Shown: piece after piece, positions 56,061 to 64,000 of the stretch
Position numbering within the stretch: the first letter of the stretch is position 1
How the letters are laid out: each line of letters starts with the position of its first letter
NCBI GenBank assembly: GCA_918807975.1
Contig: OU964921.1
Span: 13,859,498-13,923,497 of the forward strand
DNA: 64,000 nucleotides
From: Aplidium turbinatum
Lineage: Eukaryota; Chordata; Ascidiacea; Aplousobranchia; Polyclinidae
Direction of reading: 5' to 3'
Notes under the pieces: generated by a model
Database searches by the model: none
Told to the model about the DNA's origin: nothing
What the model saw: only the letters and a program-made list of their open reading frames with translations
Translations under genes and position numbers: made by a program

Positions 56061-58713
56061 GAATCACAAAACGTTTTAAAAGCTCCACGTAATTCATTAC
56101 GAAACAATCATGAACGGGAAAAAATTTAGGTCATTAAAAAGTTAAACTTTATTATTTAGCGGTATCAACAAAGGCAGACGGAGAAGCTTGGATACTTAGA
56201 AGCAAGTACGACAATGAAAGAAGATCAACAAAGGCGAGATAAATCAGTTTTACAGCAGTGAATCAGCCAAGCGTAAGATAAGTTTTACAGGGGAAAATTT
56301 CATTTTAGAATTAGGTTGGGAAAAAGTAAGACACTTTGAGGACAGGCACAACATTTACGTGCAGCGGGACTGATCCACGGACCAGCGAATGGGAATCACT
56401 GAAAAGGCATTACGAAGGGGCTGTCTGGCTTGCGGGCACCAGACGCTGAGCCAGGAAGGCATTTGGTCACGTGTCCCTCGAAAGAAACAACAAAGACATG
56501 GAATTTTTCTCTGTTTTTACCAAATTCTCTTGTTCACTTCGCTCACTCAAGCACGTTTCATCAATTTAATCCAACTGGCAGCAAAGGTGATATGGCCGCA
56601 CAATCGCACATGGCCGAGAGCGTTTTCAGCAATGGGCATGGGCAATGAGAAATGGCATTTTTTATATCGAGAATGTTTGTAAAATTCTCTCGAAAAAAGA
56701 TCTTGCAATTGCAGCCCTTTGCTACTGCGTAGGCTATTGAAAAAGGTTAGATGGAAGATTAACCATAGCAAACATGAACCAAAGGGTAACATGCGACTTC
56801 ATGTGACCAACCCCACAAGTGTAATCTATTCATGGCAAGATGTAAATTGTAAAACTTGTCATAGAGCCACAGATCGGATAGAATCTCTCCGTTTGAACGC
56901 ATCAGAATACAGGAAAAGAGGTTGTGAGTATGCATCAACTCGAGTTTGAAGTCTATTGACACTGTCTGCTTTGTAAAGCGCTGAGGAGCAACGCATTCTG
57001 CGATGGATACAGCGCTATATAAAAACAAGCATAATTATACACCTATTTGTGCATAGGGCCCATATTATATTTTATTTTATACCTCCCAAGGGCTTCACAA
57101 TGCAATTTAACTTGTTTTTTTTTTCAAATACCGTAGCTTCCAATCGTTCCATCAGCATCTCTGACCACATGACGTCTTCTTCGTCATATAGACAAAACAC
57201 TCATTTGTAACGCAGCAGCCTAGTTTGCGACATTTTGGCTACGTATTCTTCAAAAGTTGAACTAAATTTAGTTGGTTTTATCTTGAGATCAGGCGCGATT
57301 TTTCGAGTGTTGATCATTAATGAATGTTATTGCATTTGTAAACTGAGGGCGTTTTTCCTGTTAGTGTGGGCAAAGGGCCAACAAAACGCGTTAATAATTT
57401 AAAGCGGTTCTTTGCATTTAGGATTAATTTATCCAAATTTTTTCTATTTTTTGACTTTCTTCTAAAGTCTACTGCTACAAGAGCTATGCTCATTGCTCAG
57501 AATCATATGTGTTTGATTAGCGGATTTTGACACAGTCACAATTCCAGAAACGTCTCGTTCAATTTGCAATTCACCAAAATTACACAATCAACTTATCATA
57601 AGAATGTTTATGCAAAATATTTGTGACAACAACATAGAATCAATGATAATCTGATAAATGTAAGTAAATGTACCTTAATTTGTTGGTGTTTTTACAAATC
57701 TGCCTTAACAGAAAACTTGGCGTATTGACAATTTGTGAGTGGCCACTGCGTAAGAACAATCAAATCAATACATTTTTCACTAATTAAAGTCACATTTTTG
57801 TATTTTTTCATTTGTCTTCCTTTTACTTTCCCCAATTGTTCCATTATTAAATTTGTAACAGCTACAACAAAAATTAAAGATTTAATCAATCGGACCAAAG
57901 ACTTTTTAAGAACGCTAATTGGTTGGGTAAAAATTACCTCCAATAACATAAAAAATACAGATCTTTTGTTGATGTTGTTCCACCAACATGTTCATCGTGT
58001 CAGGGTGTATCCGTATTGCAATTTTGCAAACATGGCGTATAGGCCTCTCATATTCCAACCACAGGTGGTACGGAAATGTTTGATCACTTACAAGCGATGA
58101 ACAATAATTCACTTACGCTTTTTACATCAATAACTACAGGCTCATACGTGGAATAGCATGTAACAGAATGGACGTACAGTAAAATCTTGACAAAAAAAAA
58201 AAAAAACTTACGCCAAGCAAAAGTTAATTGACCTTTATGTGTCATGTAAAAGCTTTCAAAAAATATTTAGAAAAAAATCCACACTATCTTCAAGTTAGAA
58301 ATTCAGTTGTGTGTAGCAAATTGAAACGTGTCCTGCAAGACTGCTCTATCTCAACCTACTGGGGTCCAGCTCAACCGACCACAAACAGGAGTTAGGCAAG
58401 CTATGCTTTATCCAAATGTATCTCTGGACCAAACTCATGTTTATATTTTAGACAGGGCCACAACTAGCACGTTTAAGAAAATTACAATATTAAATAATTC
58501 AAATGAAACACTATTCAAATACATTAACTGCCATTTATTTTCGGTGGGCACTTAAATTAAAAAAGTTTTGTAAAACCAACGAATCATCGAACCAATCAAA
58601 AGTTACGGGAACAGCGTTTCAACCAATTAAAAGATGCAGGAAAAATAGAGAAACGTACAAGTAGCCTATTTGTGATATGAAGTAAAAGTCAACGTTTCGC
58701 CGTCCACAGCTTG
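56061..58713. other. No gene recognised
   Basis: The sequence just before 56061 ends in TGGCAACCCTG, like the right end of a hAT element. A short GCGCT-bordered hairpin-like motif lies at about 56977-57017 (AAGCGCTGAGG ... CAGCGCTATATAA). No exon recognised. Confidence 0.45.
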
Positions 58714-58721
58714 GCGTAGAG

Positions 58722-59102
58722 CAGGGGTGGGCAACGTGCGGCCGCGGGCGCATGTGGCCTTTTTTCCATTTTTTGTGCGGCCCTTCATCTTCTTCCAGCT
58801 ATTTTTTCCCAAATAAGGCTATTTAAATTAAGGCTATTTTTATCTCGATTTACACAATTTCGAAGCTTAAGAAGTGATATGACCGTCTTTTCACTCCCCT
58901 GTACCTGTGAAATAAGTTTTGCGCCTGTAGAAATCCAGCTTGAATTGAATTCACTGCAGGAGGATGACATTCTTGTACAAAATTTCAATAAGATAAACTC
59001 CATTGCTGAAAATATGAATTAGTGTTTATTTGATGTGCGGCTCTCCTGTAAGCATTACATTTTCTAAAGTGGCCTTTGTGTTAAAAAGGTTGCCAACCCC
59101 TG
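58722..59102. mobile_element. hAT-type MITE
   Basis: Ends CAGGGGTGGGCAAC and, reversed, CAGGGGTTGGCAAC, with a perfect 8-bp duplication GCGTAGAG (58714-58721, 59103-59110). GTGCGGCC/GTGCGGCTC subterminal words. 381 bp, non-coding. Confidence 0.9.
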
Positions 59103-59609
59103 GCGTAGAGGGTTAAGGCAGTGGTAGTCATTTCGCTGACGTGAGCTCGATTCTCATCCAAATCATACCAAGTTTTTCTTCTTGTAATTACCAAACAAAG
59201 TTCAAAGTATGATCAACTCTCTGGCTGAATGATAGAAGGGTCACGATTGGACGGTAGTCACTTAAACCAGTTCTGATTGGTTGGCGGCGTCATCAGGTCT
59301 TACAGGAAATTGTCCTGTTTAAGTGGCTACTTTGATTTTCGTCCTTTTAACAATCTCGATGTGATGTTTGTCATCCTTGTGCACCGAGGTCACAAATCCA
59401 TAAAAGGGATGCAGGGGAGCAGCACTTGACAAAGCTACCCTGGCCTGGATTTCCACCAACAGCAGTAAATTTTCAAAAAATTGCTCATACAAAAAAGAAT
59501 CCTTTTGTGATAATGGAATTTGAATGGATCTACCAATTTGTTCGATGTCATCAAGAAGGTTTTGTGTTGAGCAACGAAACCATTTGGGTTTTCGTCAGCC
59601 AATTTATTT

Positions 59610-60070
59610 TGATTACGGTGTGTTGTTGCGAAGAAGCCACTCTGCCTTTCGGCGGAGCCAAGTCATCTTCTTCAACCAAGGTCTAAGCATTTTTGAACGA
59701 GCACTCTCGTCTACTGAAATCAAGACACCCGTTCATACAAGCCACTCAACTTCTACTCAGTGAAGCTGATCAACAAAATATCCTGGAAACTAACTAGGCG
59801 GACCATGAATAGAAATAAAAATGGAGACAAAATACTATCAGGATCCGTTCCATCATTCCCCACCCGCAGACCTGTCTCTATCGAGGGGCTTGGTGCGTCT
59901 CAAGTGTCTTCTCGTGGACATTGAGCTCTTCCGTTCAATGTTTCATCAATGAGAGTGCGAGTGACATTTTCCTCTTCCTGCTAATATGATGTTGAAGAAC
60001 ATACCGCAAACCATATACTTGACGAGTGCACTATCTTCTGACTACCAAATACAATAGATCGGAAGGTCTG
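59610..60070 (+). mobile_element. LINE C-terminal fragment (same family), degenerate
   Basis: Pieces in several frames match the copy at 31443-32300 in order: LNEHSRLLKSRHPFIQAT, LLLSEADQQNI, a piece around VLLVDIELFRSMFHQ, and YDVEEHTANHILDECTIF. Several stops and frameshifts. Older than the copy in the pogo-like element, judging by divergence. Confidence 0.6.
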
Positions 60071-61521
60071 CTGTCTTGAATAGTGTTACTTTCTGCTTAA
60101 TTGTCATAATTTAAAAGTATTTCCAACTACAGACTTCAACCTTGGTGTGATAAGCTATGAAAGAACGAATAAAACGCATCTCGGAAACATCGGAAATCTG
60201 ACGCTGGAAAAGACGGCCCTTGGTCTAAATGTCCTATTAAAGTTGGTAAAACCCTACCGAATCGGCTTTGGAAAGAAGTTAACTGATAAAACTTAAAGAA
60301 ATAACTTTCTCGTTGTCATGAAACCAAATAAGACATTGTAACAAGGCCTCACAAATCTTTTATGTGACCGACCATGGACCGACATGTCTCAGATAAGACA
60401 CAACCGAGTAAAACACTTCCAGTACACACAACAGTGTGTACAATTGCGATCTGGTTCTCGCAGTTGCTTCAAAGTGCGGTAAGGTTGAAACAAGCTGCTA
60501 ACCAATGCCTGCCACAGATTAGAAACACTAAATTACAGGTACTCTGAGGTGGCTTGCCACCATCTGCCTCAAAGTCTGAAAAATCCATTAAATACTAAAG
60601 AACAAGCTCTAAAAAAATTGATAGTTTAATAAAAAGTTGAAGTGTGATTTTGAGAGTTCGGATTTCGCAAATCTAATTCCGTTAGATGGCACACATGCTT
60701 ATTCAAACAGTAATGAAGAGGCGTGGAAGAGGCCTACGTTCGTTTAAAAAATAAAATGGCGATAGCTTTTATTAATACGCCCGTCGGATGGGTGCTTTCT
60801 TAGTAGGCAAACGCAGTAAAATATTGGATACATTGCCAGGATACCAAGTCTAGGAATTCTGATGCTTCAATATCTTTGAAAACGAAATCGCAAATTGGGC
60901 AAGACAACGTTAATGAATCTAATTGAAACGGAGTTTTTACATGTGATGAAAATACGCTCATGTGTCTTTTGTTGAAAGCTGACAGTTGCAAAACTAGCAG
61001 ATTACTTGTCAACAAATGAACACACTGCATCGCATAATCTTCACGATAGCACTAGACTGTAGGAGTAATTTTGATGAAATCACACTTTCAACTAGGAGAG
61101 TTTTTTGAAAATAATTCTAGCGGCGAATTGCTAATCTAAAAGTATATTCGTTTGCAAATCAGAAAACAAAACCAACAGTTCCTGCTCTCATTTAAGCTAT
61201 TCATCCTATCGTAGCAACAAATGGATGGGCGTAGTTTCTGAAAAAAAAGGCGACCAAGACAAAGAAGCTGATCATCCTACACTACAGTATACTACATAGT
61301 CATCCTACAGCTGATCAGGAAAATTGACTGATGTTGTTCAATCGTGTTGGTTGCAGCGACACACCTGCACGATCGGATTTACTGCAATGGTTTCAGGTGG
61401 GACTGCCCTAGCTTTCGATAGTGTCGTCAGATTTGAGCAATGAGAACGATCTTTTACTTGACACTTATCAACTGTAGATGGGATCTGCATTACTGCTTAT
61501 GGTGTTTTAGATCTTCTTCTT
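60071..61521. other. No gene recognised
   Basis: A 76-codon frame on the - strand (60800-61030) contains CPICDFVFKDIEA, faintly zinc-finger-like, but has no second ligand pair at a usual spacing. Otherwise nothing identifiable. Confidence 0.5.
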
Positions 61522-62063
61522 CAGAATTCTTAAGCTTTTTAGGTTGCGCCCCCCTTGACGTCACTTGTAGAACTTCGTGCTCGCTTTCTCGTTGAAGTTA
61601 TAAATAAGAATCACACTGCATAAATTTTAAATGTTTCAGATTTCAAAACAAAGTTTAGTTTTCATTTTACGTTGCACAAAAATCAACATATTGAGTAGAT
61701 TGCAATTTAGGCTACTTTCTTCGCATCAATGAAAAAGATGTAGTTGCTTTCTCGCAATTAGCAGTTTAATTCTGGGCTTAGCCTACAAGTTGAAAGCAAT
61801 GCACATCGCATGTCAGGTTCAAAGTCAAGTTTGTTTCTAATTTTGTCTTCACACTTGCAAGTGCACAAGAAGCTGAAGTCAAAATTAGGTCATGTTAACA
61901 CCAGTAACACAAGGTAAGGTGTAAGTCACCAACAGTACTACTTACGTCTTGTACAATACAGTAGCTTATGGTCTTCTAATACAACAGCTTATCACCTTCG
62001 AGATCCTTTGCAGAACCTTCACGTCTCTCAAGGGGAACTCGCCCCCCAGTTTAAGAACCACTG
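61522..62063. mobile_element. Probable hAT-type MITE
   Basis: Left end CAGAATTCTTAAGC and right end reversed CAGTGGTTCTTAAACTGG, each followed inward by a GCGCCCCCC or GGGGGGCG block. No clear target duplication. Confidence 0.45.
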
Positions 62064-62235
62064 GCATAGAAGATTGGGAACGTGGATTGTGGAATAAATT
62101 ATATTTTCTTTCTTGGTCTTTCTCTTCCAGCCTTTCGTGTTAGAAACGCCTTGTGTCATCCCAGAGTTTTTTTTCTCTGATTGATCTGGCACCGGTGAGT
62201 AGTTGCCATGATTTCAGGTCTATGTTGGTTTAGAC

Positions 62236-62585
62236 CAGGGCTAAACTGGCGGACCGCGGTCCGAATACGGACCTTCTGGGTGCTGATGGTGGACCTTGAG
62301 CTTTTGGAAGAATAACCTCATTGTCACGTTTCAGGGCTTCTTTAAACAGATTTCTACTGGGAGGAAGCAATTTTTACTGTGATTATCCTAGTTGCTGGGG
62401 GGCTTCGACTCCCCAACACTTTCTCAGAAATCCAATTCGAGTTAGGCTACATTTTTCCTAAAAAAGTGGTTTGGTACAGATAGTTTAACTCTCGTGGTTG
62501 CGTATGAAATAACTTATTCACCGGACCGCTAAAAATATTCAACTTGTCAAACTGGACCTTTGTTAAGATTAGTTGAGTAACCCTG
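62236..62585. mobile_element. hAT-type MITE
   Basis: Ends CAGGGCTAAACTGG and, reversed, CAGGGTTACTCAACT, with a perfect 8-bp duplication GTTTAGAC (62228-62235, 62586-62593). CGGACC words near both ends. 350 bp, non-coding. Confidence 0.88.
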
Positions 62586-62593
62586 GTTTAGAC

Positions 62594-64000
62594 TTTGAAG
62601 GAACTTGTAAAAATTTCCCTCATAATGAAGCAAAAAGTCTCAATTTTATTCATAACGTTTGCATCAATGTATTTGCAACGCTGCAACTAAATCAGTATTT
62701 TTTAACATTGGTTCAACGTCTTAATTCAACTTCAAAAGACGTTAATCAGTGTAAAAAAGGACTGACCTGATGGCTAGGACGCGTTTGAAAGTTTTATATT
62801 GTTTTTTTTCCTCAAGTTGCTTGGTGGCACAAAGTTTGAAGATGGCGAGAAAGTAGTTAAAGCATGAATTCTCTTAATCTGAACAAAGAATTCACTTCCT
62901 GAAAATGTAAAAATATTTGAATGCTTATTAGCCACTTCGCCATACACCCTGCAAGACCCAGACATCTAGAATGTTCAGATGCATTTAGGGTTAAAAACTA
63001 TCATTCTCTAACAAATCCGTGTTACTTTGTCCGGATTGGTTGTATTGTAGCTCTTCGAACTTAAGTTTGGTCGATTACGTGACTGCTTGCGTTCCAAATC
63101 TATTTTTGTCCCAACTCGTTTCTGTGTTATTTTGAACCTGTTGGTTTATTTGAATACACTTCGAGTATTTTCTATAAAACATTATGTAAACAAAGTAAGA
63201 TGACTTGGTAGCTAGATAAGAGGTCGGACACAGGACTTTTGATGGAACCATTTTTCTTAACTACCGAGTCACGTCTAAACCTGACATTTTAACGAAGATC
63301 GTGAATTTGAGATTCATTCGGGTAGTAAATACCACATGTAAATGAGTTACTTGCATGTTGTCAGAAAAATCCCAAAACGAGTTGTAAACTTAGAATTTAA
63401 TAAAACTAAATAGAAGTCAAGATCGTATCAAAATATTTTAAACTGCATAAAAATGTTAAGCGACAGAACGAATTTCTGTTGCTGTGATCCGTCAAATCCC
63501 TTTAGCGGTGCACCTTTTTTTATAATTTTAGATTGTATTGTTAGTTTGCTGTACACTTGTTGTTATTGCAATACCAAACAGTTATTCGACAAAATGGCAA
63601 GTAGCCTAATCCACGTTCCAAACTATTGGATCGATACGTAAAGCCTGCTGTACTGTAGGCTACTCTACGTAGAGATTGTCTTCTGCATAAAATGCATTCC
63701 TTTCTGCAAAGATAAACGCGACAACTCATATCCACTTGATGCAAACACTAGAATTTCCTGCAAAGCTCAATGCAAACGCAAAGTTGAGAAGATCGATTTT
63801 TCTACTAAAGTTGGTTAAAACGACATTTCGAAAATATTTCGCATAAAAATTTTGATTTGTTTTATACAATTTTTAAAATATTTTTGTTTTCAACAGTTCT
63901 TAGAGGTCTTCAAAAAAATTTTTTGTAATCATAACAAAATTTCCTTTACAGATGCAGATTGGCATGTGATGCCGATAGTAGGCTATAGTCAACTTGCTTA
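62594..64000. other. No gene recognised
   Basis: AT-rich sequence to the window edge with only short open frames; nothing identifiable. Confidence 0.6.

Noticed and set aside
46741-56560. Similarity between about 46745-46850 and 56450-56560 as a repeat pair
   Set aside because: A few shared words (GGTCACGTG-like, TTCGCTCACT-like) but too diverged and too short to call by eye.
61322-61445. CTGACGA with a nearby CGAAA on the - strand, as a second hammerhead ribozyme
   Set aside because: The seven bases between them cannot form stem II, and no GTC triplet with matching stems I and III is present.
1-64000. CRISPR arrays, bacterial operons or rRNA genes
   Set aside because: No regularly spaced identical repeats and no rRNA-like sequence; spliced genes and animal transposons indicate a eukaryotic genome.

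Overview
This is a 64 kb, AT-rich animal genomic window. It is dominated by one developmental regulator gene and a dense layer of nested transposable elements. The gene is a LIM-homeodomain transcription factor of the Lmx (LMX1A/LMX1B) family. A divergent but complete Lmx homeodomain, a tRNA-derived SINE, many hAT-type elements and a compact single-ORF Ty3/gypsy element suggest an invertebrate deuterostome, most probably an ascidian tunicate. That organism call is inference.

Layout. 1-8.7 kb: no host gene recognised. There are at least six hAT-type DNA elements, several nested in one another with 8-bp target duplications, and one carries a decayed hAT transposase. 8.8-9.4 kb: a possible small three-exon gene of unknown function. 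9.9-30.1 kb: the Lmx gene on the + strand, nine coding exons that splice into an uninterrupted 577-codon frame (two LIM domains, an Asp-rich linker, a homeodomain, a C-terminal tail). Its introns hold SINE fragments and a foldback array of degenerate 15-mers. 30.5-32.7 kb: a pogo-like DNA transposon starting 26 bp after the Lmx poly(A) signal, with a 5'-truncated LINE inside it. 34.7-36.2 kb: a hAT-type element with a tRNA-derived SINE inside it. 36.9-41.1 kb: a young, apparently whole Ty3/gypsy element on the - strand. 41-64 kb: no convincing host gene; LINE remnants, hAT MITEs, a diverged tandem repeat, and an element with inverted ends next to a sequence that folds as a type I hammerhead self-cleaving ribozyme (47149-47195, - strand).

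The most interesting observations are the hammerhead ribozyme with its inverted-end host element and adjacent perfect hairpin, the 13-nt complementarity between the gypsy primer-binding position and its own LTR, the 15-mer foldback array, and a strong excess of the word TAGCCTAC/GTAGGCTA across the window. All coordinates and splice sites were read by eye without a search or alignment tool.
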